Position numbers and translations under genes: made by a program
Shown: in pieces, positions 51,807 to 60,489 of the stretch
How positions within the stretch are numbered: position 1 is the first letter of the stretch
How the letters are laid out: every line of letters starts with the position of its first letter
The notes under the pieces: model-generated
Seen by the model: only the letters and a program-made list of their open reading frames with translations
What the model was told of the DNA's origin: nothing
Database searches by the model: none
Assembly (NCBI RefSeq): GCF_024282095.1
Contig: NZ_JAMWZS010000006.1
Span: forward strand, 1 to 64,000
Direction: 5' to 3'
Origin: Nitrosomonas sp.
GTDB lineage: Bacteria; Pseudomonadota; Gammaproteobacteria; Burkholderiales; Nitrosomonadaceae
Length of the DNA stretch: 64,000 nt

Positions 51807-53849
51807 CTAGATAACCACAATATCTGCACTGGTCAAGCTTAACCCAATACCAACTGTAGCAATTTGGATTGCGGCAGCAGCACCATTACCATCTGCATCG
51901 TACAGCAACATGCCTGTCAATTTGTTGTAGATGATGAAATCATTAGTATCCAGCGCCTTTGTGCCCATTCTGAATTGGTTGGCAGCTAAAGTACCAGTCG
52001 TCGTTAGTGCCTTGAATACCACATTTTCCAACTGGATTGTGTCGTTCACTACACTATAGTCAGTAATCTTGTCAGTATGACCTTTTGTAGTGAATTTGAA
52101 GATATCACTACCTGGCCCGCCGGTTAGCACATTATTACCCGCTCCCCCATCAAGTGTATCGTTACCTGCTCTTGCAATGAGTGTATCTTTACCGGCTTCT
52201 CCATTTAGCTGATTATCAGCTGCATTTCCAGTGAGGACGTTAGCCTGGATGTTGCCTGTACCATTGACCGCCAATACGCCAGTCAGAGTCAGATTTTCAA
52301 TACCTTCTATGAGTGAATAAGTCACTTTGCTACTTACATTATCAGTGCCATTATTAAGACTCTCAATGATGACATCGCTCACATTCTCAACAAAATAACT
52401 GTCATTACCCAATCCACCGATCAGAGTATCTGCTCCCGACCCTCCTATGAGCACGTCGTCACCAGTCTCTCCAACCAATACGTTATCCTTTGCATTGCCT
52501 GTCAATATATCATTGTAGGCACTACCAATCAGATTCTCGATGTTAATCAGAGTATCTAATCCGGCACCACCAGTATTTTGCTGGCTGCTGATAGCCAGTG
52601 AGACGGTTACAGGAGCAGTAGCGTAAGTATAGGTTACTGTATCATCACCAGACAATGTGCCGGTCAGAACATCGTTTCCTGTTGTGCTAATCAGCAATGG
52701 GGTAGCATAAAACACATTACCATTGGCATCATAGCGTTGACCGTAGACACCAAAGTCAGATCCATCCTGATTCTGAGATTCCCATGTCACCACGAAACCG
52801 CCATCAGTGAGCGCGGCTACCGAAGGATTGAGTTGATCATACGCTGTATAGGTATTGACGCGAAATTCTGCCCCTTGTGCAGCGCCACTAGTATCATAAC
52901 GTTGGCCGTAGATACCATAGTCCGAGGGATAGCCGTCCTGAGACCCGGATGTCCAGGTTACCAAGAAACCACCACCCGTTAAACCAGTTACCGAAGTCAG
53001 TAAATGACCGCCTGTTGTATCCGTATTAACGAGGAATTCTGCGCCTTGCGCAATGCCATTCGCATCATAGCGTTGACCGTGGATACCATCAATGGCAAAC
53101 TCAGCTGACCATATCACCACGAAACCACCATCTGTTAAAGCCGCTACCGATGGCGATTGAGCTCCCACTTTGTTTTGGATATTGGAGTGGAATTCCGCGC
53201 CCTGCGCAACACCATTGGCATCATAACGCTGACCGTGAATACCACGATAGTCAGTTATCCATGTTACCACGAACCCACCATCAGCTAATGCGGCGGCTGG
53301 GCCCCATAGTTGACTGCCGGCTGTGTCATTGATATTGGCACGGAATTCTACGCCCTGCTTAACACCGTTGGCACCATAACGCTGGCCATAAATACCTTCT
53401 TCAGAACCATCTTGACCAAAAGACATCCAGGTCACGACGAAACCACCATCGGTCAGAGCAGTGATTGAAGGGGCGGATTGATCATCAGCAGTATAAGTAT
53501 TGACTCGAAACTCATTGTCCTGAGCTACACCATTGGCATTATATCGTTGGGCATAAATACCACTGCCATTGCCATCTTGCGGCCAAGAGGACCAAGTCAC
53601 TATATAACCGCCATTAGTTAACGCCGCTACTGAAGGAGTGCTTTGACTACTTCCGGTATCGGTATTGACGCGGAATTCTGCACCTTGCGCGACGCTGTTG
53701 GCATTATAACGTTGCCCGTAGATACCGACAGATCCGTCCTGACCAAAAAACGTCCAAGTTACCACGTAACCGCCCGTAGTTAACGCCGCTACCGAACTAT
53801 CGAATTGATTACCCACTGTATTAGTATTAATGCGTGCTTCTACAATCAT
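51807..53849 (-). CDS. Large RTX protein with seven tandem 54-residue repeats
   Basis: A 680-residue protein with no Sec signal. Residues about 7-385 are seven tandem repeats of about 54 residues. Each has the core PSVAALTDGGFVVTW followed by a QDGS..GIYGQRYDANG block. Such repeats are found in type I secreted surface proteins and are thought to form a propeller or stacked fold. From about residue 395 there are RTX units (GETGDDVLIGGSGADTLIGG, RAGNDTLDGGAGNNVLTGG) and a typical C-terminal domain (FKFTTKGHTDKITDYS). aggag precedes the ATG. No export genes are nearby. Repeat 5 lacks part of its second half. Confidence 0.85.
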   Translation of the reverse strand: MIVEARINTNTVGNQFDSSVAALTTGGYVVTWTFFGQDGSVGIYGQRYNANSVAQGAEFRVNTDTGSSQSTPSVAALTNGGYIVTWSSWPQDGNGSGIYAQRYNANGVAQDNEFRVNTYTADDQSAPSITALTDGGFVVTWMSFGQDGSEEGIYGQRYGANGVKQGVEFRANINDTAGSQLWGPAAALADGGFVVTWITDYRGIHGQRYDANGVAQGAEFHSNIQNKVGAQSPSVAALTDGGFVVIWSAEFAIDGIHGQRYDANGIAQGAEFLVNTDTTGGHLLTSVTGLTGGGFLVTWTSGSQDGYPSDYGIYGQRYDTSGAAQGAEFRVNTYTAYDQLNPSVAALTDGGFVVTWESQNQDGSDFGVYGQRYDANGNVFYATPLLISTTGNDVLTGTLSGDDTVTYTYATAPVTVSLAISSQQNTGGAGLDTLINIENLIGSAYNDILTGNAKDNVLVGETGDDVLIGGSGADTLIGGLGNDSYFVENVSDVIIESLNNGTDNVSSKVTYSLIEGIENLTLTGVLAVNGTGNIQANVLTGNAADNQLNGEAGKDTLIARAGNDTLDGGAGNNVLTGGPGSDIFKFTTKGHTDKITDYSVVNDTIQLENVVFKALTTTGTLAANQFRMGTKALDTNDFIIYNKLTGMLLYDADGNGAAAAIQIATVGIGLSLTSADIVVI

Positions 53850-54102
53850 TTGATACTCCTAATATTTTCCTATGGGTACACAAAACTAATCCACTTTGGT
53901 TAGTTCAACGCGCATAACCTATTTATCACCAAATTAGCAATTTCTTGATGGATTCCTACCACATTATTGAAGTTAAGATACTGTTTAGAGTTAATATCCC
54001 AATGCCAAGCAGCGGGGTATTAACTATGCTCTCCAATCTGCTGGTTTTCAGTCAGCTTTGACCTACAGAGCCTTCCCACGGGTGAATTGAACCCGCTAGC
54101 GA

Positions 54103-54690
54103 TCAGATTCCAGAAGAAAATCCAACCATATCCGCAGATAAATCACCTGACTGTAGTCCAACCAAAGTGATAGAGGCGATATCATCAACAAAATGAACGA
54201 CTACACCTTCATTGGTATCTTCGAAGCTGCTAATCATCAGTACTAATTCCTCAAGGCTATCAATACCGGTCGATTTTGATTCAAAAATCAATAAATCTGC
54301 TTGAGCATCGAAATCTTGCACGGTGAAGTGACCAGCAGCATAAAAACTGAATTGATCGTTATCTGCCCCACCAGTTAAGTCATCGTTGCCTTTTCCAGCA
54401 TGGAGAACGTCATCACCTAGCTCCCCTATTAAAACATCATCTCCAGCGCCACCGTCGAGATGATCATCCCCATCACCGCCGTTGAGATTATCATTGCCAT
54501 CTCCGCCAATGAGAACGTCATCACCTAAATCACCTGTCAAAACGTCATTGCCAGCACCGCCATCCAATCCGTCATCGCCGCCACCGCCGTTGAGATTGTT
54601 ATTGCCGTCGCCGGCGTGGAAATGGTCATTATTATCGTCTCCGAGGAAGTCATCTTGACCGATTGATCCATCATCTATACTTATACTCAT
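54103..54690 (-). CDS. Small RTX calcium-binding protein
   Basis: A 195-residue very acidic protein. Residues about 15-110 are RTX nonapeptides (GGGGDDGLDGGAGNDVLTGD, GGDGNDNLNGGDGDDHLDGG). The last 85 residues (FSFYAAGHFTVQDFDAQADL, then SLEELVLMISSFEDT) resemble the C-terminal export and capping region of type I substrates. No signal peptide. taggag precedes the ATG. It is separated from the larger RTX gene by about 250 bp. Calcium-dependent folding outside the cell is expected; a target is unknown. Confidence 0.8.
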   Translation of the reverse strand: MSISIDDGSIGQDDFLGDDNNDHFHAGDGNNNLNGGGGDDGLDGGAGNDVLTGDLGDDVLIGGDGNDNLNGGDGDDHLDGGAGDDVLIGELGDDVLHAGKGNDDLTGGADNDQFSFYAAGHFTVQDFDAQADLLIFESKSTGIDSLEELVLMISSFEDTNEGVVVHFVDDIASITLVGLQSGDLSADMVGFSSGI

Positions 54691-55000
54691 ATCAATTTCT
54701 CCTAATAGGTTAGACTAGTAAATCCGATTCTGCAGTTGCAGAAAAAGATCTATCGCTATTAATCGTTGTAATGAAAATATTCTGTTAGCTAAAGCTATTC
54801 GTTCAATTTTTATTGGGATCAACAAAATTAATTCTGATCACGATCAGCAGAATTGACAGCACGATAGGGCGGATGAATGAAGTATCATTTTCATCAACGG
54901 CAACGTACGATAACTAAAGAAGAGTTCGTACACTGCGATTACCTTGCTTTACGAAAACAAGCGTTGCCTAACGCACATCCACTCTTATACCAAGCATTTC
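54691..55000. other. Intergenic region before the small RTX gene
   Basis: About 310 bp with no supported gene. An inverted repeat attctgatc-ac-gatcag (about 54831-54848), extended by cagaat, lies about 140 bp before the RTX start and could be an operator. No other structure was seen. Confidence 0.3.
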
Positions 55001-55417
55001 TTAGTAGCCTTTCTTATTCTCATGCGGCGAACCTCTCTTATCATTCTCGTCCCCATGCCGCATCTCTTTCCTGCCTTTTTCATCTTTCATTTTTTCTATT
55101 TCACTTTTTTCGATAACACCATCTTTATTAACGTCCATTTTTTCAAACATGACATCGTGGTGCTTGGTCCATTCTTCCTTAGTAACTTTGCCATCTTTAT
55201 TACTATCTGCCATGAAAGCACCACACTTACTTTCACCACATTTACCTTCACCCGATTTCTTTTCACCGTGCGCGGAAGCATCGGCTACCATATAGCCTTT
55301 TTCCAGCACTTGCGCCATGAATGGATTCTCAGCCGCTGAAACTGTCGGCACTGCACTGAGAGAAACAGCGAAAGCAGAACTAATTGCGATAGAGACCACC
55401 GTTTTTTTTGATTTCAT
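55001..55417 (-). CDS. EF-hand protein with an EGKCG copper-RiPP-like motif
   Basis: A 138-residue exported protein. Signal: VVSIAISSAFAVSLSAVPTV, cleaved after SAA. It continues with NPFMAQVLEKGYMVAD and GEGKCGESKCG (about residues 56-66). The 'LxxGYMxA... EGKCG' pattern is that of HvfA/bufferin-type peptides, whose Cys in EGKCG is modified by MNIO enzymes to bind copper. Two calcium EF-hand loops follow: DSNKDGKVTKEE (about 71-82) and DVNKDGVIEKSE (about 94-105). The C-terminus is Lys/Glu/His-rich. gaggag precedes the ATG and palindrome site F lies 112 bp upstream. No MNIO gene is in the window. Confidence 0.75.
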   Translation of the reverse strand: MKSKKTVVSIAISSAFAVSLSAVPTVSAAENPFMAQVLEKGYMVADASAHGEKKSGEGKCGESKCGAFMADSNKDGKVTKEEWTKHHDVMFEKMDVNKDGVIEKSEIEKMKDEKGRKEMRHGDENDKRGSPHENKKGY

Positions 55418-55528
55418 AATTTTTTACTCCTCAATATTCATATGATTACTACAATGCAGATCACCAGAAAAAAATCCAAATCAAATTTGGCGCTTGCATA
55501 CGCACTAACGCATTCTTCTAGGTAGATA

Positions 55529-55544
55529 TGTACGAAGTCGCACA
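55529..55544. promoter_or_regulatory. Operator-like palindrome, site F
   Basis: TGTACGAAGTCGCACA matches both arms of the TGTNCG...CGNACA palindrome but has a different centre. It lies 112 bp upstream of the EF-hand gene start at 55417, the same range as the other sites. Confidence 0.45.
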
Positions 55545-55777
55545 TAAAACATAAATAACTGATGAATTGTTTCTTGTCGCTAATCTGAGCAATTGCCAAT
55601 TCAGTTCTTAAAATGGATTGGATATAACATCGACCGGCTTGAAAGACAGCGAAGATTAACTAGCATCTCAGTTAATCTATAGAAGGATTCGGATCTTTAC
55701 TCGTTCAGCAAATAACAGGACTGTGCAAATTATGTTTAACAAGACAGGTAGCCAAGTTTATTTGGCAAGTACGGGGC

Positions 55778-55816
55778 GGGAATCGTAATTTCATACTTTC
55801 AAAGCTTACGATTCCC
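55778..55816. repeat. 11-bp inverted repeat next to the coiled-coil gene
   Basis: gggaatcgtaa (55778-55788) and ttacgattccc (55806-55816) are perfect complements around 17 bases. They begin 10 bp after the stop of the gene ending at 55826 on the minus strand. There is no T run, so it may be a Rho-type end or an mRNA-stabilising hairpin. Confidence 0.55.
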
Positions 55817-55825
55817 CTGGAACCT

Positions 55826-56122
55826 TTAAAGCTTATCTTTTATTTTGGCGGCACTATCTTGAACAGCTCTACTTAATTTGTTCCAGGCACTCTCCACACC
55901 ATCTTTAAGATGTTCCCAGGCATCCTCGCCGGCGTCGCTGAGTTCCTTCAGCTTGGTCTTTGTGGTGTGAATTTTCTGTTCAAGCTCTTCAATCTGATTT
56001 TCATATTCGATACGAGCGTCAGCTGCAGAATTTTTTGCTGCAGCCTTTAATTCAGCCAATCTTGCTTGCGCCAGCTCTACTTCGGCTTCTATCTTTAGTT
56101 TGTATGCTTCTTTCGTACTCAT
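55826..56122 (-). CDS. sll1863-type coiled-coil stress protein
   Basis: A 98-residue helical protein with no signal peptide. The first 65 residues form one long coiled coil (LKIEAEVELAQARLAELKAA, IEELEQKIHTTKTKLKELSD). A short amphipathic end follows (HLKDGVESAWNKLSRAVQDS). This is the pattern of the sll1863 stress-response family. aaaggag precedes the ATG. A hairpin follows the stop codon. Confidence 0.65.
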   Translation of the reverse strand: MSTKEAYKLKIEAEVELAQARLAELKAAAKNSAADARIEYENQIEELEQKIHTTKTKLKELSDAGEDAWEHLKDGVESAWNKLSRAVQDSAAKIKDKL

Positions 56123-56203
56123 AATATATCTCCTTTGTTAATAGACTCGGGGTCGATTCTTAGACTTCCTGCATCAGGAAAATAAGACCGTGTAGTGCAA
56201 AGA

Positions 56204-56422
56204 CTAATTAGTAGCGTCCTTAACTGTTTCTTTTATTTCTTTGCCGGCACCTTTGAGTTCGTCGCCGACATCTTCGGCAGCATCACGTACTTTCTCTCCG
56301 GGGCGTCGATCAAGAATATCATTGGCGTTATCCATTACTTTCTCGCTACCTGTTTGATTCTGGTCGCAGGCCGATAACGCCAGAATTGCTACGATAAGGA
56401 TGAGGGCATAGTATTGTTTCAT
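56204..56422 (-). CDS. Small lipoprotein with amphipathic helix
   Basis: A 72-residue lipoprotein. Signal ALILIVAILALSAC has Cys at about residue 19. The mature part (VMDNANDILDRRPGEKVRDA and then EDVGDELKGAGKEIKETVKD) is highly charged and helical, as in small stress lipoproteins of beta-proteobacteria. ggag precedes the ATG. Function is unknown. Confidence 0.7.
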   Translation of the reverse strand: MKQYYALILIVAILALSACDQNQTGSEKVMDNANDILDRRPGEKVRDAAEDVGDELKGAGKEIKETVKDATN

Positions 56423-56546
56423 TTGTATTTCTCCATATTAAACCTGAGTTACTTTTTACAGCTATTCGACATTTGCCATCATCTATTTCCAATATCTGAA
56501 TCATTGAAACTAAAAACCGCAGTTAATCGCTCGAATAGCGCCTCAC

Positions 56547-56747
56547 TCAGTATTGTCTTGCGGGTACAACGATAACCTTCTCGTCGGTTTTCTCTGGAAC
56601 CACGATAACTTTCTCACTGGTTCCGGTTGGTCCTTGGGCACCTTGCGGTCCTGGTGGGCCGGGTGTGCTTCCGGAGCCAAACGATAAGCATCCGCTCATT
56701 CCTGTGACACTGATTACTATCACTGTAAATAACTTTAAGATTTTCAT
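56547..56747 (-). CDS. Small lipoprotein with collagen-like repeat
   Basis: A 66-residue lipoprotein. Signal FTVIVISVTGMSGC has lipobox MSGC. The mature part holds a short collagen-type run, GPPGPQGAQGPTG (four Gly-X-Y units), followed by two copies of EKVIVVP. aaaggag precedes the ATG, and palindrome site B lies about 70 bp upstream. Four Gly-X-Y units are too few for a stable triple helix alone. Function is unknown. Confidence 0.7.
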   Translation of the reverse strand: MKILKLFTVIVISVTGMSGCLSFGSGSTPGPPGPQGAQGPTGTSEKVIVVPEKTDEKVIVVPARQY

Positions 56748-56813
56748 GAGATTCTCCTTTTCAATATAGATCTATGATCTGTAAAAAGCATAGTTTATTG
56801 GCGGAATCGTGTC

Positions 56814-56829
56814 TGTCTGTTACCGAACA
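56814..56829. promoter_or_regulatory. Operator-like palindrome, site B
   Basis: TGTCTGTTACCGAACA fits the shared palindrome in its right arm and most of the left. It lies 67-82 bp upstream of the collagen-like lipoprotein start at 56747. Confidence 0.55.
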
Positions 56830-56940
56830 TAACTTATTAAGATTCGATTGGGATGTACAGTTTCTCCGTCAGGCAGTCCATATCCGCAAAAATGATAGCT
56901 TCTTGTTAGTCGTAGTTCTCTAGCATTTAAACTTGCGATT

Positions 56941-56961
56941 CCCCGTGGTCTCGCCACGGGG
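56941..56961. terminator. Hairpin downstream of the PAS-GGDEF-EAL gene
   Basis: ccccgtgg-tctcg-ccacgggg is a perfect eight-base stem. On the plus strand it is followed by ttgttt. It lies about 60 bp beyond the stop codon at 57020 of the minus-strand gene, so it could end that transcript from either direction. The flanking sequence looks like the edge of some repeat, but no partner copy was seen. Confidence 0.5.
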
Positions 56962-57019
56962 TTGTTTATTCCCACGAATATTTGGTGAGTGGTCGCATCC
57001 CTAAGCATGTTGGATATTT

Positions 57020-58807
57020 CTAGGCCAGTATCCTGGCATCTTGCACAATTTTCTCGAAACCATCGATGGGCAGGGGCTGGCTGAAAAAGTAGCCCTGATA
57101 AGCATGACAACCCGAACTGGCCAGAAAATTCCGTTGTGCCTCTGTTTCGACACCTTCTGCAATTATCGCCAATCCAAGGCTCTGGCTCAGTGTCACGATA
57201 GTCCTGGCAATTGCAGCATCGTTGGGGTCAGTGAGTATGTCACGCACAAAAGACCGATCAATCTTCAACTGATCCAGCGGCAATCGTTTCAGGTATGACA
57301 AGGATGAGTAGCCTGTTCCGAAGTCATCCAGCGAGAAGCGTATTCCCTGAGCCTTGAGTGCAAGCATTTTTTCGATTGTCTCCTCGACGTCATGTATCAG
57401 CAGGCTCTCCGTCAACTCAAGCTTTAATCGATGGGGACTGGCGCCCGTGCTTTTGAGTATATTTAGCACCTGGCCGACGAAATCAGGCTGGCGTACTTGT
57501 TTGGCGCTGACATTCACTGCAATTGTGAGATTTGCCATCTCAAGTTGGCCAGCCCAAACAACTAAGCGAGTGCAGGCAGCCTCCAGAACCCACTTTCCCA
57601 AAAGCAGGATCAGTCCGGTTTCTTCGGCTAACGTAATAAACTCGGCAGGCGGTACCTGGCCGCGCTGAGGATGCTGCCAGCGCAACAGAACTTCGGCACC
57701 CATAATGCGATTCTTGCCTTCTATCTGGGCCTGGTAGAAAAGTACGAACTGTTTCTCGTCGATAGCTCGTCGTAGATCGTTCTCTATCGCAGCACGCTTC
57801 ATTACGGCCAACTCCATATCTGGATCAAAGAAGCGCAGTGTATTGCGTCCGGTTTCCTTGGACTGGTACATGGCAAGATCAGCCTGCTTCATCAGACCAT
57901 CAATACTAATGTGGTTGCCCTTGAAAAGGGTTACACCCACGCTTGCCGTGCAGTTGTGCGACACATTGCCAAGATGGTAAGGCTGGTTAAGTGCAGCCAT
58001 TATTTTTTTGACGACGGCTTTGGTTCTCTTGGCAGCTTCCGCTTTATCCGTATTCAATCCGGCAAGCACTAGCACGAACTCATCACCGCCTAATCGTGCA
58101 ACGGTATCCCCTTCACGCACACACAAGGTCAGACGCTGCCCGATCTGTTTGAGCAGCACATCGCCCATATCATGACCCAGGGTGTCGTTGAGATTCTTGA
58201 AATTATCCATATCCATGAACAACAGCGCACAAAATATACCACTACGCGAGCTGGCGATCATAGCCTGCTTCAGACGATCCAGCAGGAGTAGCCGGTTGGG
58301 TAAGCCAGTGAGTTGATCAAAGAACGCCAATTCCTTGATCCTCTCATCTGTCTTCTTTCTCTCAGTGATGTTGCGGATGTTGCACTGAATGACGATCGTA
58401 CCTTCACAGTCGTAACTATTACTGACGAATTCAACCGCGATTATTGCGCCAGCCTTTGTTCTTAGCGGAAGATCATCGTAACGAACATAACCTTCCGTTT
58501 GTATTTTCAAAAACATATTCTTGCTTTCGGCAATGTCGGGAAACGTGCCGACTTCCCACAGTTTTTTCCCTAAGAATTCTGCATGCGAATAGCCCAATAT
58601 CTGGATCAAATAGGGGTTGACGTCTTCAATCTGTGCAGTATCCGCATTGAGGAGCAAAATCCCATCGCGGGCGGATTCAAACAGTCGACGGTATCGACTT
58701 TCCGATACCCGTAACGCTTTCAGAGCAAGATCGCTCATCGCATTGAAGGTAGGCTTCTGTGTTGGCGACGAAGGAGAAGTTTTTAAGATATTTCTTGTAT
58801 TACGCAT
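57020..58807 (-). CDS. PAS-GGDEF-EAL c-di-GMP enzyme
   Basis: A 595-residue protein without membrane segments. A PAS domain (about residues 35-150; YRRLFESARDGILLLNADT) is followed by a GGDEF domain (about 165-325) with an intact RLGGDEFVLVLAG and DNFKNLNDTLGHDMGD. An EAL domain (about 340-590) has GAEVLLRWQHP, NVSAKQV, ELTESLL, LDDFGTGYSSLSYL, QLKIDRSF and IIAEGVET. The EAL signature reads EVL, which is a known active variant. It can in principle make and break cyclic di-GMP; the PAS input is unknown. The ATG at 58807 is preferred over a TTG at 58861. Confidence 0.88.
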   Translation of the reverse strand: MRNTRNILKTSPSSPTQKPTFNAMSDLALKALRVSESRYRRLFESARDGILLLNADTAQIEDVNPYLIQILGYSHAEFLGKKLWEVGTFPDIAESKNMFLKIQTEGYVRYDDLPLRTKAGAIIAVEFVSNSYDCEGTIVIQCNIRNITERKKTDERIKELAFFDQLTGLPNRLLLLDRLKQAMIASSRSGIFCALLFMDMDNFKNLNDTLGHDMGDVLLKQIGQRLTLCVREGDTVARLGGDEFVLVLAGLNTDKAEAAKRTKAVVKKIMAALNQPYHLGNVSHNCTASVGVTLFKGNHISIDGLMKQADLAMYQSKETGRNTLRFFDPDMELAVMKRAAIENDLRRAIDEKQFVLFYQAQIEGKNRIMGAEVLLRWQHPQRGQVPPAEFITLAEETGLILLLGKWVLEAACTRLVVWAGQLEMANLTIAVNVSAKQVRQPDFVGQVLNILKSTGASPHRLKLELTESLLIHDVEETIEKMLALKAQGIRFSLDDFGTGYSSLSYLKRLPLDQLKIDRSFVRDILTDPNDAAIARTIVTLSQSLGLAIIAEGVETEAQRNFLASSGCHAYQGYFFSQPLPIDGFEKIVQDARILA

Positions 58808-59234
58808 AGTATATTTATGTGAGAAGTGTTGCACGAAACCAAGTCTCGTACACTTGTGCAACTACAGCGGAACCATGCAACCCCTCCTGTTCAGGACATA
58901 TCACGATTCCACGCAATAGTCATTTTCTATATAGGTACGTCGGTAACATATAACCAAAAGATGGATTCCTGCATTGATAACCTAGTCATGCAGTTTTTAG
59001 TGATACAAAGCTCCATCATTATTGAATCAGTGTCAACATCTACTGCATTTTAATCTCTACGGGTTCAATTTCCTGCTGCTTGCGGCGGGGCGCTTTATTA
59101 CCCCTGATGCCCCACAAGCAGATGTTGCAATCCGTTCAATCTAATAAATTGTCAGCCAAAAACCTCGCCAGCCTGATACTACAATGGTCCTCACCTTTGA
59201 ATGACACGCAGTATGATGACTATTAGCGCAATGA
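58808..59234. other. Intergenic region upstream of the PAS-GGDEF-EAL gene
   Basis: A 427-bp gap. A weak relative of the shared palindrome (TATATGTTACCGACGT read on the minus strand, about 58936-58951) lies about 130 bp before the start at 58807 and shows only one good arm. The remainder (59050-59230) has no supported frame. Confidence 0.3.
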
Positions 59235-59604
59235 CTAGAAGTAGTAGTGGACTCCCAAGCCGATATATTTCACTTTATTCTTAAAAAATTGCCCGCTGGA
59301 AGGATGTCCGTCAAAATATTCCACAATGGCGGTAAGCAGACGAAAAATGAGCCCAGTGAGGATTCGCCAGTAACGGTTTGAATAGATGACCTGTTGGCAG
59401 CAATCCTGTCGGTAACAGCGTGGGATTAGTTGTTACTACCGTTGTATCGGAGAATTGTTTGATAGGCTGCTTTAACACACCGGTCGCATAACCGGCAATG
59501 TAAGAATCATCGGGAGTTGCGGTATTAGCTACCGAGATGGTTAACAGCAAAATTCCCAATGCAGTGATAATACTAGAAAAACAATTATTCTTCGTTCTGC
59601 ACAT
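59235..59604 (-). pseudogene. Fused remnants of an exported BON-like protein and an outer-membrane protein
   Basis: The open frame from 59604 (overlapping the BON gene stop by 20 bp) begins with a signal-like FSSIITALGILLLTISVANT, then DDSYIAGYATGVLKQ, a pattern seen at the start of exported BON proteins. It then loses sense and stops at 59311. In another frame, from about 59375 to 59235, the sequence reads TAIVEYFDGHPSSGQFFKNK and ends in HYYF, like the last strand of a DUF1207-type outer-membrane barrel ending in Phe. This suggests that a deletion joined two neighbouring genes and broke both. Confidence 0.45.
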
Positions 59605-60064
59605 CTGCTTTGATAACCAGATCATTTTGTAAAGATTTCACATCCTTTTGGTTCCCAACTACCTCCACCGCTCTGTCGATACTTTCTTTGGAATCAAGCG
59701 TACCGCTCAGTTGCACGATGCCATTCACCGTAGTTACTTTAATTTGAAATACTTTAAGCAAGGGGTCATTGAGAATAGCCCTCTTAATATTCATAGTAAT
59801 TACCGAATCATCGATATACTGCTCGCTTGTTTCAGTTTTCTCAGTGATCGATTTTTTTGCGTCATCCAGTTTTCTTTCTGTTTGCTCTGTCGTCTGCTCA
59901 ATCTTTTGTTCAGTCTTTTCAATCGAACGATCCAACTTTTGCCCTACCTTTTCAGCGGGCCCTTCCTGTTGACAACTAGCCAGCCCAAGCACAACGGATA
60001 AGCCAGTAATCATCAGGACTTTTTTTGCTGAAACATTGTGCTGATATTTATTTGTCATTTTCAT
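59585..60064 (-). CDS. BON-domain lipoprotein with coiled-coil linker
   Basis: A 159-residue lipoprotein. aaggaag precedes the ATG at 60064. The signal LMITGLSVVLGLASC has lipobox LASC (Cys about residue 31). A charged coiled coil (LDRSIEKTEQKIEQTTEQTE, about 43-62) leads to one BON domain (about 80-155): YIDDSVITMNIKRAILND and VNGIVQLSGTLDS. BON domains of the OsmY type bind phospholipid and help the envelope under stress. Palindrome site C lies about 155-170 bp upstream. Confidence 0.85.
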   Translation of the reverse strand: MKMTNKYQHNVSAKKVLMITGLSVVLGLASCQQEGPAEKVGQKLDRSIEKTEQKIEQTTEQTERKLDDAKKSITEKTETSEQYIDDSVITMNIKRAILNDPLLKVFQIKVTTVNGIVQLSGTLDSKESIDRAVEVVGNQKDVKSLQNDLVIKADVQNEE

Positions 60065-60216
60065 GGTTCTTCCTTAAATCATTATTTAAATCAGTGGCAC
60101 ATGACATTTTCATTTGAAAAAATGCCAGAGATAAGAGAGCTGATCTATTCAGATCAAGTGCGATGCACCCAGAACTCACATACTTTTAAAGTCTATTGGG
60201 AAGATTGCAGGTGGTC

Positions 60217-60232
60217 TGTTCGGTATCGAACG
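60217..60232. promoter_or_regulatory. Operator-like palindrome, site C
   Basis: TGTTCGGTATCGAACG matches the shared palindrome in all but the last base. It lies 153-168 bp before the minus-strand BON lipoprotein start at 60064. It differs from site A at three positions in the right arm. Confidence 0.6.
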
Positions 60233-60333
60233 CAGTGTTTTGTAATGCTCGGTAACCAAGACCAAGTCTTTTTTTCATCCATCTCTGCGCCATAATCCTT
60301 GATTTGATATTGGATTGATTCACTTTGCTTCTA

Positions 60334-60349
60334 TGTATGCTACCGAACA
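60334..60349. promoter_or_regulatory. Operator-like palindrome, site D
   Basis: TGTATGCTACCGAACA fits the shared palindrome with one change in the left arm. It lies 141-156 bp before the plus-strand BON lipoprotein start at 60490, so the two BON genes, which are divergent, each have their own site. Confidence 0.6.
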
Positions 60350-60489
60350 GATTGCAATTACTTTCGCAGTTAGAATCCTTCAGGTGCGAGTGAGTGTGAC
60401 CTTAGTTGATCGTCCATACTGAAATATCCATGCATTTCTCAGCATACTCACATCGATACTGCGATAAACAATTAACAGGAGATTCAATC

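Noticed and set aside
56820-57110. 96-codon minus-strand frame reading ARPRGIASLNARELRLTRSY
   Set aside because: It overlaps the end of the PAS-GGDEF-EAL gene, has no ribosome site and contains the hairpin at 56941-56961; treated as chance.
58936-58951. Possible palindrome copy before the PAS-GGDEF-EAL gene
   Set aside because: One good arm only, about 10 of 16 positions; too weak to list as a site.
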